DNA of 64,000 bases from JAFKFI01 sp963795435. Its GTDB lineage: Bacteria > Pseudomonadota > Alphaproteobacteria > Acetobacterales > Acetobacteraceae. Both the position numbers and the translations under genes were made by a program. Numbering within the stretch: the first letter of the stretch is position 1; every line of letters begins with the position of its first letter. Below are positions 42,255 to 50,751 of this stretch, piece after piece. The notes under the pieces were generated by a model, which worked only from the letters and a program-made list of their open reading frames with translations, searched no databases and was not told the origin of the DNA. Where the stretch lies: NCBI GenBank assembly GCA_963795435.1, contig CAWCHV010000001.1, positions 186,001 through 250,000 on the forward strand. The letters are read 5' to 3'.

Positions 42255-42677
42255 CTGCCCCGGCTTGCGGCCATCCTGCTGCCGCTCCTGATCGCGGGGT
42301 GCGGCATCAACGAATTGCCGAAGCGCGCCTCGGAGACGATCGGCAGCGGCAAGGTGCTGGCGCTGAGCGGGTTCGAGGGGCGCTGGGGCGGCACGGTGCG
42401 CCCCAATGATGCATCCTGCGGGCCGGAGCGGCATGGGCTGATGCGGGTGGGCGGCGGCACTTTCGCGTTTGACCCGTTCGGGTCGACGACGGTGATCGAC
42501 GGCAAGGTCGAGAAGGACACGCTCAGCGGAACGCTGACGCGCCCGGGCGGCGGGCATCAGGTGCTGTCGATCAGCTTCACCGGCCACGCGCGAGAGGACG
42601 CCGGCGGCAAGGAGACGATCGAGGGCGTGCTTACGTCGGGGAAGTGTAGCTGGCAGGTGGCGCTGGAGCGGGCTTAG
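42255..42677 (+). CDS. Small lipoprotein, start uncertain
   Basis: About 140 aa if started at the CTG 42255: basic start, hydrophobic run AAILLPLLIAGC with a lipobox Cys at position 16, then a beta-rich domain (FEGRWGGTVRPNDASCGPERHGLMRVGGGTFAFDPFGS). A TTG at 42315 would remove the signal peptide, so the longer form is preferred, although no ATG/GTG is available in frame there. Probably an exported barrel-like lipoprotein of unknown role. It begins 7 bp after the cupin stop. Confidence 0.55.
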   Translation: MPRLAAILLPLLIAGCGINELPKRASETIGSGKVLALSGFEGRWGGTVRPNDASCGPERHGLMRVGGGTFAFDPFGSTTVIDGKVEKDTLSGTLTRPGGGHQVLSISFTGHAREDAGGKETIEGVLTSGKCSWQVALERA

Positions 42678-42702
42678 GTAGGTTTGCGCGAAATACCTGG
42701 CC

Positions 42703-42746
42703 CCCTCACCCCGGCCCTCTCCCCCGAGCGGGGGAGAGAGGGACGA
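42703..42746. terminator. GC-rich hairpin repeat between convergent genes
   Basis: CCCTCTCCCCC gagc GGGGGAGAG preceded by CCCCCTCACCCCGG, the widespread proteobacterial palindromic repeat. It lies exactly between the lipoprotein stop and the stop of the opposite-strand gene, so it may end transcription both ways although a T-run is absent. Confidence 0.5.
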
Positions 42747-42748
42747 GG

Positions 42749-43933
42749 TCAGGCTCGGCGACGGGCGATGGCGAGGCCGCCCAGTCCGGCGAGCAGGATG
42801 AGGGCGGTGGCGGGCTCGGGCACGTTGAGCGCGGTGATGCTGCCGAACAGGCCGTGTGCTTCGTTCAGGACTCCGGCGGTGAAGTAGAGCGTGTCGAGAT
42901 TGCCGCCCGCGGCGCCGTTGCCGAGGGTCAGATCCCAGAGATCGCCGAAGCGAAGCGGATTGAAGTGGGTGTCTCGCAGTACGCCCAGGAAGGCGCCGGT
43001 TGTCTTGTCATAGGCTCCGATTATCCCGTTGCCGAAATTCCCGACCAGCAGCGAGCCGGACAACTGGCCGAAATTCGACGGAGCGATCTCCAGGCCCCAA
43101 GGCGAGTTCAGGTCTCCCATTGAGATCAGGCGTTTGACGAAATTGCCGTTGAGATCGAACACGTCGAGGAAGCCATGGCCCTGCCCGGCAATGTCGTCGT
43201 GCTTGGCGGCGTTCTGCAGAGCGAAGGTGACGTACAGCTGACCGTTCAGCACGCGCGCATTGAAGGGCGCGTAGCCGGCCGGCAGTGTGGCGTCGGTGAA
43301 CGTCTTCACCAGGCCAAAGCTCGAATTATACTCCTCGACCACGCCGGCGCGGAAATTCGTGGCGAAGATGTGGCCGCCCGCGTTGTCGATGGCGAGGCCC
43401 TTGTAGACCGCGCCGGGACCGGTCTTGGAATTGTCGATCACGAGTTGCGCGGTGGTGCCTGCGGCGCGGTTCCAACCCGAGATCGTGCCGTCCTCGGTGA
43501 CGAAGATGAAGTTGGCGGGTTTGCCATCTGGCAGCACGAAGCCGTCGCTGGTGCCGTTGAACACCTGGCCGGTCGGGGCGGAGGTGAAGGTCTGGCCGCG
43601 CGGCGGCGGAACGATGACGTTCCCAGCCGGCGGATTGATGTCGATCTTGCCGCCTGCCCCATTGTAGAGCGTCGCGACGCCGGCGCCGTTGTCGGAGACC
43701 CAGAACGGACTGGTCGGACTGAAGGAGACGCCCCACGGGTTGATCAGATCGGGGTCGACCGTGTTCGCCGGGACGAAGCCGTCCGACACCAGGGAGGTTT
43801 CCTGGAACAGGATGACGGCGTGCGCCGGGGTTGCGGGGAGGCCGAGCAGGAGCGCGGCGGCGCCCACGGCCCGGCACAGGTAAGCGCAGCTTGCGATCAC
43901 GGCGAATGCCCTCCCCCCGAGTGAACTGGTCAT
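42749..43933 (-). CDS. TIGR03118-type secreted protein with PEP-CTERM anchor
   Basis: 394 aa. The signal peptide (AVGAAALLLGLPATPAHA) is followed by beta-propeller-like repeats (NPWGVSFSPTSPFWVSDNGAGVATLYNG; GTISGWNRA; NSPWGLEIAPSNFG). The C-terminal sorting signal VPEPATALILLAGLGGLAIARRRA is a textbook PEP-CTERM: VPEP, one TM, basic tail. Exosortase (EpsH-type) enzymes recognise this signal; none is in the window. Likely an exported surface or matrix protein of unknown ligand. Confidence 0.85.
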   Translation of the reverse strand: MTSSLGGRAFAVIASCAYLCRAVGAAALLLGLPATPAHAVILFQETSLVSDGFVPANTVDPDLINPWGVSFSPTSPFWVSDNGAGVATLYNGAGGKIDINPPAGNVIVPPPRGQTFTSAPTGQVFNGTSDGFVLPDGKPANFIFVTEDGTISGWNRAAGTTAQLVIDNSKTGPGAVYKGLAIDNAGGHIFATNFRAGVVEEYNSSFGLVKTFTDATLPAGYAPFNARVLNGQLYVTFALQNAAKHDDIAGQGHGFLDVFDLNGNFVKRLISMGDLNSPWGLEIAPSNFGQLSGSLLVGNFGNGIIGAYDKTTGAFLGVLRDTHFNPLRFGDLWDLTLGNGAAGGNLDTLYFTAGVLNEAHGLFGSITALNVPEPATALILLAGLGGLAIARRRA

Positions 43934-43998
43934 ACGGACGCACTCGTCAGCGGCCTATTCCGCAGATCCGCCGATTTCATCCCGCGCCGAGGTGAAAG

Positions 43999-44024
43999 GG
44001 AATAAACCGGGCCGGGGCACGTCT
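43999..44024 (+). promoter_or_regulatory. Candidate ECF-type promoter GGAAT-N16-CGTCT
   Basis: GGAAT (43999-44003) and CGTCT (44020-44024) separated by 16 nt, the layout of ECF sigma-dependent promoters, immediately ahead of the sigma gene. If used, it implies autoregulation and a start codon at 44049 or later. Confidence 0.4.
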
Positions 44025-44048
44025 CTGCGGGAGAGCGGAACGGACAGG

Positions 44049-44567
44049 ATGGCGGGACCCAGCGCGATGGCCGGCATGGAGGCCTGCATTCCGGCGCTGC
44101 GGCGCTACGCCTGGGCGTTGCTGCGCGATCGTCAGGAGGCCGACGATCTGGTGCATGACTGCCTGTTGCGGGCGCTGGACCGGCTGCATACGCGGCGGAC
44201 CGACGCGGAGCTGCGTCCATGGCTGTTCACCATCATGCACAATCTGTTCGTGAGCCGCACCCGCCGCGCCCGCGTACGGTCCGGCACCGAAAGGCTGGAC
44301 GGATGGCACGAGGCGACACTCGGCCACGCACCCGGCCAGGAAGACCATCTGCGCTGGAAAGACCTCGTGCGCGCGGTCGGCGAGTTGCCGGAGGACCAGC
44401 GCGCGGTGCTGCTGCTGGTCTCGGTGGAGGATCTGTCCTACTCGGAGGCGGCGCGGGTGCTCGACGTTCCGATCGGCACCGTGATGTCCCGCCTGTCGCG
44501 CGCCCGCGAGCGGCTGCGCCGGATCACCGAAGGAGAACCGGCCATCCCGCTACGGAGGGTCAAATGA
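44049..44567 (+). CDS. ECF RNA polymerase sigma factor
   Basis: 172 aa from ATG 44049; a GTG at 43992 would overlap the candidate promoter. Region 2 reads LRRYAWALLRDRQEADDLVHDCLLRALDRL and WLFTIMHNLFVSRTR. Region 4 reads ELPEDQRAVLLLVSVEDLSYSEAARVLDVPIGTVMSRLSRARERLRR. It directs polymerase to stress promoters and is held by the anti-sigma encoded next (ATGA overlap). Resembles the group with short C-termini common in Rhodospirillales. Confidence 0.9.
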   Translation: MAGPSAMAGMEACIPALRRYAWALLRDRQEADDLVHDCLLRALDRLHTRRTDAELRPWLFTIMHNLFVSRTRRARVRSGTERLDGWHEATLGHAPGQEDHLRWKDLVRAVGELPEDQRAVLLLVSVEDLSYSEAARVLDVPIGTVMSRLSRARERLRRITEGEPAIPLRRVK

Positions 44568-45367
44568 CTGCCCCGACGGCCCCGGAGGGGCGCGGCGCGG
44601 TCCCGGAGGAGGAGCTGCACGCATACGTCGATGGGCAATTGGCGCCGGAGCGGCGGGATGAGGTCGCAACATGGCTGGCGGACGAGCCTGAGGCGGCGGC
44701 GCGGGTGCGCGCCTGGCAGACCCAGCGGGAGGAACTGCGCGCCGCCTTCGCGGAACCCGCGCCCCCGGCCCCCAACCTCGATCTCCTGCGGATCGTGGAG
44801 ACCAGGATGCGGCGGCGGCGGCTGCCCTGGGCGATCGGGGGAGCGGCGGCGGCGATGGTCCTGGCGCTCGGCCTGGGGGGTGCGGCGGGTTGGATGCTGC
44901 GGGGCGGACCGGCGGATCGGCAAGCCGCGGCGCTGTCGGTGCTCGAGCAGGAGGCATTCGCGACCCACGCGGTCTACTCGGTGGACAAGCGTCATCCGAT
45001 CGAGGTCGGCGCGGCGGAGCGCGAGCATCTCACGCAATGGCTCTCAAACCGGCTCAACCGCCACGTCGCGCCGCCCGACCTCGGCGCGGCGGGCTGGCGC
45101 CTGCTGGGCGGCCGACTGCTGGCCACCGAGCGTGGCGGCGCCGCGGCGCTGTTCATGTACGACAACCCGCAGGGCCAGCGGCTATCGGTCGTGATGCGTC
45201 CGATGGCACCGGACCTCGCGACACCCGAGCCGCAGCGGATGGGCGGCGCGGTGAACGGCGCGGCCTGGATCGCTGGCGGCCTGGGCTACGCCGTAGTGGC
45301 CGCGGCACCGCACGACGAGATCAGCCAGGTGTCGAAGCTGGTGCGTCAGCAATCCCCAGCGGCTTAG
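44564..45367 (+). CDS. Anti-sigma factor, membrane-anchored
   Basis: 267 aa from ATG 44564. A short zinc-less anti-sigma domain (PEEELHAYVDGQLAPERRDEVATWLADEPEAAARVRAWQTQREELRAAF) is followed by one TM (WAIGGAAAAMVLALGLGGAAGWML, about 86-109) and a periplasmic domain with HAVYSVDKRHPIEVGAAEREHLTQWLSNRL. This periplasmic part is the usual ligand- or stress-sensing module of RsiW/ChrR-like regulators in these bacteria. Coupled to the sigma gene by 4-bp overlap. Confidence 0.85.
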   Translation: MTAPTAPEGRGAVPEEELHAYVDGQLAPERRDEVATWLADEPEAAARVRAWQTQREELRAAFAEPAPPAPNLDLLRIVETRMRRRRLPWAIGGAAAAMVLALGLGGAAGWMLRGGPADRQAAALSVLEQEAFATHAVYSVDKRHPIEVGAAEREHLTQWLSNRLNRHVAPPDLGAAGWRLLGGRLLATERGGAAALFMYDNPQGQRLSVVMRPMAPDLATPEPQRMGGAVNGAAWIAGGLGYAVVAAAPHDEISQVSKLVRQQSPAA

Positions 45368-46379
45368 GCGTCGGCCGGCTGGAGCGCCTCGGCGACGAGC
45401 CGCGCCACGGCGACCGCCTGCAAACGCAATTCCGGGACGGCGGTGCACTCCCACAGCACGCCGCGCACGATCGGGCCGAGCGCGTGGATCGCCGGGTTGG
45501 CTTGGCCGACGGCGTCGATGAGTTCGAGCGAGCCGTTCACGTCGAGGCCGAGACCGAGCCGGTCCAAGCGCGCGAGGCCGCGTCGCCGCAGCGCACGGAG
45601 CAGCGGGTCCATCACGGCGGCGACGTCCGGGGTGCCAGTGGCCTCGATCACCCGGACGGCATCTATCCGCGCGGGCCGTGACGTACCGCGTGGGCGCCAA
45701 GTGACGCGGGCACCGTCAACCGTCGGCTCCACGAACAACACCGAGCCGGCATGGACCTGGAGCATTCCCCCCTCCCGCATCGCCGCGATCGTGTCGGCGG
45801 CCGGTGCCGGTATCCGGTGCCGGTGGATGTCCCACCACGGGCGCAGATGGCGCAGGAAGCGCCGGCGCTCCACGAGAGGCAGGCCTTGCCAGAGGGATTG
45901 CACGGCGGGGCGCAGGCCGTCGATCACGCCGCGCCAGCCAATGTCGATCGACGCGGCGGCGGCGATCTCGGTTCGCACGCGGCGGAGCAGGGCCAGGACA
46001 GAGCTTCGCTCGGCGGCGGTGAAGTCGGGCGTGGGCCATGCCGCGCCCGGCCGATGGCGTCGCGGCACCAGACCGCGCCGGGAGATCGCGACGATTCGGC
46101 CCGGAAAGCCCCGCGCGCGCAGGCCAAGCGCCAGGTCGATCATGCTGCAGTCCGGTGCCGACGATCACCACCGGCCGGTCCGAGGTTGCATCGAACGGCG
46201 CGAGCGCGGCCGGGGACCACGGATCGCGCATGTGCCCCGAGCCGGAGGCCTCGCCCGCGCCGAGATTACCAAGCGCCAGCACCACCTGCGCGGCGCGGAT
46301 CGCACGGCCGCCGGCAACGGCCAGGCGGAAACCGCCACGCTCCGGCCAGAGGTCGGTGACGGCCGCGGGGACGACAGTA
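45364..46379 (-). pseudogene. FAD/NAD(P)-binding protein, C-terminal part (interrupted)
   Basis: Continuation of the gene begun at 47540-47939, after the IS. Beyond the IS it reads TVVPAAVTDLWPERGGFRLAV ... VVIVGTG, then a 1-nt insertion at about 46150-46153 shifts the frame; deleting one base restores GTGCSMIDLALGLRARGFPG. This second Rossmann motif is typical of the NAD_binding_9 FAD proteins. The end reads AVAVARLVAEALQPADA, 4 bp across the anti-sigma stop on the other strand. Two independent lesions make it non-functional as assembled. Confidence 0.8.
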
Positions 46380-46397
46380 ATACCAGGACTCTCTGAT

Positions 46398-47455
46398 TCA
46401 GTACCCATGCGCCCAGTCTCGCAGCCCAAGGGACATGATTCTCCAAGGTTGATCGACGAGTTTGTTCCAGGCGTCGCAGCAATGGTCGACCAGGTTGTCG
46501 TAGCAGGTGAACACTCGGTTGGAGAGCCAGTTGTCGCGCATGAACTCCCACACGTTCTCTTGCGGGTTCAGCTCTGGGCATTTGGCGGGCAGCGACACGA
46601 TTGTGAGGTTGTCGGGCACGACGAGCTTCTCGGACGTGTGCCATCCGGCTTGATCGACAAGAAGCGCCGCGTGCCGTCCGGGCGCGACCTGCGCCGAGAT
46701 CGCCGCCAGATGCAGGCCCATCGCCTCGGTGTTGCACCAGGGCAGGATCAGGCCGACGCTCTTGCCCTCTTTGGGGCAGATGGCACCGAAGATGTAGGTC
46801 GAGGCCGTGCGCTGGTCGTGTGGGGCGGATGGCCGGGTGCCGCGTTTCGCCCAGCGTCGCGTGATCTTGTTTTTCTGACCGATGCGCGCTTCATCGCCGA
46901 ACCAGATCTCTACATCGCCGGGAGCGACGCCCTTCTGGCGCGCGATCGCGTCCAGCTGCGCGGGGAAGCTTTTTTAAAAGCCTCGATGGCGCCCTCGGCC
47001 TGCGCGTGATGACGCGGACGCGCGGACAGCTTGCGATACCCCATCGCGCGCAGCTCGCGGCCGAGCGTCTGCTTGGCGATGGTGACCTGGAACTCGTCCC
47101 AGACCCATTGGCACAGGTCGATGATGCGCCAACGCACCACGCCATGAATCGCGGGGATCGGCCCGCTCTCGATCATCTCGGCCAGCGCCGCGCGGTGCCT
47201 GTCGTTCAGCCGCGACGGCTGACCGGGCGCCTTGCGATCGACCAGGCCGTCCGGGCCATGGGTGTTGAGCTTGACCACCCAGTCGCGCACGATCTGCAAC
47301 GTCACACCGCCGATCCGGGCCGCCTCCGTGCGGCTCGCACCATCGTAGATCGCCGCCAACGCCAGCAATCGCCGCGCCTGCGGACCGTCCTTGCTCCGGC
47401 GGGCAGCGGACCGCAGCTGCGACGCATCAAAATCGGCCCGAAGCGGGATCGGCAT
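46398..47455 (-). CDS. IS630-family transposase, expressed by -1 frameshifting
   Basis: The first part (ATG 47455 onward) holds the helix-turn-helix SRTEAARIGGVTLQIVRDWV and the HGPDGLVDRKAPGQPSRL linker. After AFKK the frame changes into the DDE catalytic part: EIWFGDEARIGQKNK (first D), ALLVDQAGWHTS (second D), CPELNPQENVWEFMRDNWL (Glu). About 350 codons in all, normal length. The junction is an A6G run, so one full transposase can be made by a -1 slip. Probably active or recently active. Confidence 0.85.
46969..46975 (-). promoter_or_regulatory. A6G slippery site in the transposase gene
   Basis: The mRNA reads UUU AAA AAA GCU; a -1 slip on the six A gives AGC UUC CCC (S-F-P), the start of the catalytic frame. 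A6G is a well-known frameshift signal in IS elements. Confidence 0.65.
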
Positions 47456-47539
47456 GGCGAACTCCTGCGTTCGCCGTCTTAAATCAGAACGCCGCCGCGT
47501 CGGGGAAGCCCCTCGAGTCACAATCTCGAAGCCTTGGTA

Positions 47540-47939
47540 TAAGCCGGCCGGAACGCAGCGCCGCCCGCGCGAGCGAATCGATATAGTCGCCGTAGACTGC
47601 GCGCGGGGCGAACAGCCCGGTATCGGTCGCGGCGCAGCTCGGCTCCATCCCGACGCGGGAGAGCCAGTCCGTGAAATCGGCCGGCGCATCGGGGAAGGCG
47701 CTCATGCGCGCGGCGGGGACGTTCAGCAGATGACAGGGAAGGTTTGTGCCATAGGCCGCGCCCCGCCCGAGCCGCCCGGCGCGCTCGAACAGCACGATCG
47801 CGCTCGAGGCGGGCAGCACGCGCAGCAGGTGGATCGCGGTCATCACGCCGGCGAAACCGCCGCCAATGATGGCGACGGGAAACGCGGAACGTCCGTCAGG
47901 GATAGAGGCGCGCTTGACCGGGTAGGAGGCGATGGGCAT
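47540..47939 (-). pseudogene. FAD/NAD(P)-binding protein, N-terminal part (cut by IS630)
   Basis: ATG 47939 (MPIASYPVKRAS) with GGAGAG upstream. FAD dinucleotide motif FPVAIIGGGFAGVMTAIHLL, then RLGRGAAYGTNLPCHLLNVPAARMSAFPD, the signature of the FAD-NAD(P)-binding (NAD_binding_9) family, a group of HpnW/SidA-like hydroxylase relatives. The coding sequence runs into the IS at SGRL. It lies divergent from the Rrf2 gene, so a shared promoter region probably remains. Confidence 0.85.
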
Positions 47940-48068
47940 CGGGCTCTCCACGGTGTACAAAGCCAATTCCATACTGAAGCAGTAGGAAACTGCGCGGCGC
48001 GGCTCGACGCCGTCAACAGGAATCGGCTCGGATGACACAATGATGAGGACGGGAAGTGGAACGGCAGC

Positions 48069-48527
48069 ATGATGTCGAGCAGGGCGAAATATGCGGTCCG
48101 AGCGGCGGCGATGCTGGCGCGCAACGAGGCGGGGAGCGCCTGGATCTCGGCCTCCGAGATCGCCGAGCGCCAGGGCATTCCGCGCAAGTTCCTCGAAGCG
48201 ATCCTGGTCGAATTGCGCGACATGGGGCTGGTGGAGAGCCGGCGGGGGCCGGGCGGCGGACACCGATTGGGCCGGCCGGCCCGCGATATCTCGGTGGCCG
48301 ACATCCTCCGCTGCATCGACGGCCCGCTGGCGCTCACGCCATGCGCCAGCCGCAGCCGGTTCGGCCCCTGCACCGATTGCGAGGAGATGGCGCTTTGCCC
48401 GCTGAAGGGCCTGATGCGGCAGGCGCGCGACGCGGTCGCCGAGGTACTGGAGAATTCCTCCCTCGACGGACTGGCGAGCCCAGGCGGCGGCCGGCGTCGC
48501 GCGGGCAGGCGTCTGACGAAGCGGTGA
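48069..48527 (+). CDS. Rrf2-family transcriptional regulator
   Basis: 152 aa. Winged helix: SSRAKYAVRAAAMLARNE, ISASEIAERQGIPRKFLEAILVELRDMGLVESRRGPGGGHRLG. Then the cysteine triad CASRSRFGPCTDCEEMALC characteristic of [Fe-S] or sulfur-responsive Rrf2 proteins (IscR, CymR relatives). Adjacent to a cysteine-dioxygenase-like gene 79 bp away on the same strand and divergent from the FAD gene, either of which may be its target. Confidence 0.88.
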   Translation: MMSSRAKYAVRAAAMLARNEAGSAWISASEIAERQGIPRKFLEAILVELRDMGLVESRRGPGGGHRLGRPARDISVADILRCIDGPLALTPCASRSRFGPCTDCEEMALCPLKGLMRQARDAVAEVLENSSLDGLASPGGGRRRAGRRLTKR

Positions 48528-48606
48528 TCGAGCCGCGCTATTTCATAGTTGACGAGTAGGCATTGCAAAATGCGATGCTGGCGCGACTGATGATCGGGGG
48601 CTCGCG

Positions 48607-49170
48607 ATGTCCGACCGTTCAGGATCGCATCGGTTCATTTCGCCGGCAGCCGGGCCGGCATCAGCCGCCGGCGCATATTTCGGATCCTCGCTGCGGCGGA
48701 TGCTGCACGATGTTGCCCATGCGGCGGCCGGCGCGCCGGATGACCGCGACCGCCTCGTGGCCGCCGCGCTGGCGCCCTATCTCGGCCTGCGCCAACTGCT
48801 CGAAGGCGTCGATTGTCCTTGCGCGCGAGACCGCTACACGCGGCACCTGCTGCACGCCGGCGACGGCCATTCGGTCCTGGCGCTGGTGTGGCGGCCGGGC
48901 CAGATGTCCCCGGTGCACGCGCATCGCACGTGGTGCGTGTTCGGCGTTCATCGGGGATGGATGACCGAGACCTTCTTCGCGCCGGATGGCGCCGCCAGGC
49001 CGTTCGGCTGTGTGCCGCGCCGCGAGGGCGATATCGGCCATTCGCCCGCCGACCCCGGCGCGATCCATCGGTTGGCCAACCTTGGCGTCGAGGAGGCGCT
49101 GTCGATCCACGTCTACGGCGCGCGCCACGACCGGCTCGGAGACGAGGTCAACCAGATCTGGGCCGACTGA
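48607..49170 (+). CDS. Cysteine dioxygenase-like cupin
   Basis: 187 aa. LLHAGDGHSVLALVWRPGQMSPVHAHRTWCVFGVHRGWMTETFF carries the H-x-H metal ligands. Later DPGAIHRLANLGVEEALSIHVYG provides the third His. This is the cysteine-dioxygenase (CDO type I) fold, iron-dependent oxidation of a thiol to sulfinate; 3-mercaptopropionate dioxygenase is an alternative. An ATG at 48607 is used, and the Rrf2 gene precedes it. Confidence 0.8.
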   Translation: MSDRSGSHRFISPAAGPASAAGAYFGSSLRRMLHDVAHAAAGAPDDRDRLVAAALAPYLGLRQLLEGVDCPCARDRYTRHLLHAGDGHSVLALVWRPGQMSPVHAHRTWCVFGVHRGWMTETFFAPDGAARPFGCVPRREGDIGHSPADPGAIHRLANLGVEEALSIHVYGARHDRLGDEVNQIWAD

Positions 49171-49186
49171 ATCTGGGCCGACTGAG

Positions 49187-49978
49187 TCAGCGTTCCTTGC
49201 GGTAGACGCCGAGCAGGCAGCCCTCGGGATAGCGCAGCCCGACCGCGCGCAGCGCCTTCCACAGCGCGAGTTCGGCGGTGGCGAGGGACTGCCAGCGGCT
49301 GAGCGCGCGGCAATCGTCGAGATAGGCGAAGCTCTCCTCGCGAAAGCCCGCCTGGCGGAACAGCGAGCGCAAGTCGCGGCGCGTGTTCATCCGGTAGGCG
49401 ACCGGGAACGTGTCCTCCTCGGCCCCGCCCCACAGCACGCGCTTGAGGAGGTGATGCACCGGCATGGGCGTCACGGCGGCGACCAGGGACACCGGGGAGA
49501 ACTTGGCGACCGTGTAGATCACCGCGACACCACCCGGACGGACCAGGCGGGACAGGGCGGCCATCGCCTCGGCGGGATCCTCGATGTGCTCGGCGACCAT
49601 CCGCATCGTGACGAGGTCGAACTGGCGGTCTGCGCGGTAGTCCTGCAACATGCACTGGGCGCGCTCGTGCACGATCTGGTTTTCGTGGATGTTTTCGCTC
49701 GGGTCGATGCCGACCAGGAGACGGCAGGTCGCGGCCAGATGGCGCGCGCCCTCCGGGTTGGACGGGAACACGCGACGCCCGCAACCCACGTCCAGCCAAT
49801 CGGTGTCGGGACCGATCAGGTGGAACAGCGTCGCCTCGTACCAGTCGTCGGGGGTGCTGTAGCCGAACCGCTCATGCAGGCGCGGGGTCCAGCCGCGAAG
49901 GGCGGGAGCGCCGTATTTGAAGTGCCGCACATCGGGCATGTGCCGCAGCGCGAGGTCGGGACTCAAGCTGATCTCCAC
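49187..49978 (-). CDS. SAM-dependent methyltransferase (class I)
   Basis: 263 aa from GTG 49978; ATG 49939 is a possible later start. SAM motif DTDWLDVGCGRRVFP, acidic strand end LLVGIDPSENIHEN, then FDLVTMRMVAEHIEDPAEAMAALSRLVRPGGVAVIYTVA, a standard Methyltransf_11/25 set. The N-terminal HFKYGAPALRGWTPRLHERFGY segment and C-terminal part suggest a small-molecule or glycan substrate. Monocistronic; convergent with the CDO gene. Confidence 0.8.
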   Translation of the reverse strand: MEISLSPDLALRHMPDVRHFKYGAPALRGWTPRLHERFGYSTPDDWYEATLFHLIGPDTDWLDVGCGRRVFPSNPEGARHLAATCRLLVGIDPSENIHENQIVHERAQCMLQDYRADRQFDLVTMRMVAEHIEDPAEAMAALSRLVRPGGVAVIYTVAKFSPVSLVAAVTPMPVHHLLKRVLWGGAEEDTFPVAYRMNTRRDLRSLFRQAGFREESFAYLDDCRALSRWQSLATAELALWKALRAVGLRYPEGCLLGVYRKER

Positions 49979-50242
49979 AGGGGTGCGACCGGAGACCTCC
50001 TGGCGGCGGCCGGCGCGGGCTGGCAGTAGCGGAAGACCCCGGATCAGACAATCTTTTCCTTCCGCGCCGGTTAACGAAGCGTGACCAGGGGCGCGACTAA
50101 CGGGAAAATCACGAAACATCACGGCGTACTCACCGGCCCGTCTCTTCTTGTGCAGGGTCATTCCCGGCAAGACTGTCGCCATCGAAACGCACGCGGGAAC
50201 AAGGGGAGCGGCGGCGGATGGGGACGGTGATGATGCTAGAGC

Positions 50243-50689
50243 GTGAGACCACGCCGATCGAAGCCACCGAGCGGCCCGCCGGTCGGGGCCAGCTCGGTAC
50301 TGGTGGTGGAAGACCGCCCGCGCCTGTCGCGTACGGTCTCCTACATCTGCGAATTCCTCAGCCTGCCAATGGAGCGCGTCGGCAGCGGCGCCGATCTGAG
50401 CACGCTGCTCGAGACCAAGCAGCCGATGGCGGTGATCTGCGAGCTCGACGGCGGCGGCCAGGACGGCTGCCACGTGATGAAGACCGTGGCGATGCACGAC
50501 CCGGCCCTGCCCGTCATGCTGGTGACGGGCACCGACCAGACGCTGATCGGCGCGGCCGACGCGGTGGAGGAGATCTGGGGCCTCTCGAGCGTGCTGAAGC
50601 TGCGCGACGCCCCAGGGCTCGGCGACGTGGTGGATTTCCTGTTCCGTACCGGCCGTCTCGGCGGCAGCCCGCGGCTGCGGCCGGTCTGA
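50243..50689 (+). CDS. Receiver-like protein lacking the phospho-acceptor Asp
   Basis: 148 aa, GTG start. Receiver fold: SSVLVVEDRPRLSRTVSYICEFL (acidic pair), MAVICELDGGGQDGCHVMK, LPVMLVTGTD (Thr switch), SSVLKLRDAPGLGDVVDFL (Lys). At the phospho-Asp position (8 residues before the conserved Gly of QDG) the residue is Glu, and the usual MP is GG. It should be a constitutive or partner-controlled pseudo-receiver. No output domain. No kinase adjacent. Confidence 0.7.
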   Translation: MRPRRSKPPSGPPVGASSVLVVEDRPRLSRTVSYICEFLSLPMERVGSGADLSTLLETKQPMAVICELDGGGQDGCHVMKTVAMHDPALPVMLVTGTDQTLIGAADAVEEIWGLSSVLKLRDAPGLGDVVDFLFRTGRLGGSPRLRPV

Positions 50690-50751
50690 CCATTTTCCCT
50701 CCCCAGCACTGTCGCTTGGCGGAATGACTTCCGTCCTATGCGGGGCGAAGT

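Larger units (their letters stand above)
46380..47539 (-). mobile_element. IS630-family insertion sequence
   Basis: About 1.16 kb. The ends are imperfect inverted repeats (ATACCAGGACTC at 46380; TACCAAGGCTTC read inward from 47539) next to TA on both sides (46378-46379 and 47540-47541), the target duplication of the family. Removing the IS and one TA rejoins the FAD gene in frame (SGRL-TVVPAA), which fixes the boundaries to within a base. Confidence 0.8.
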
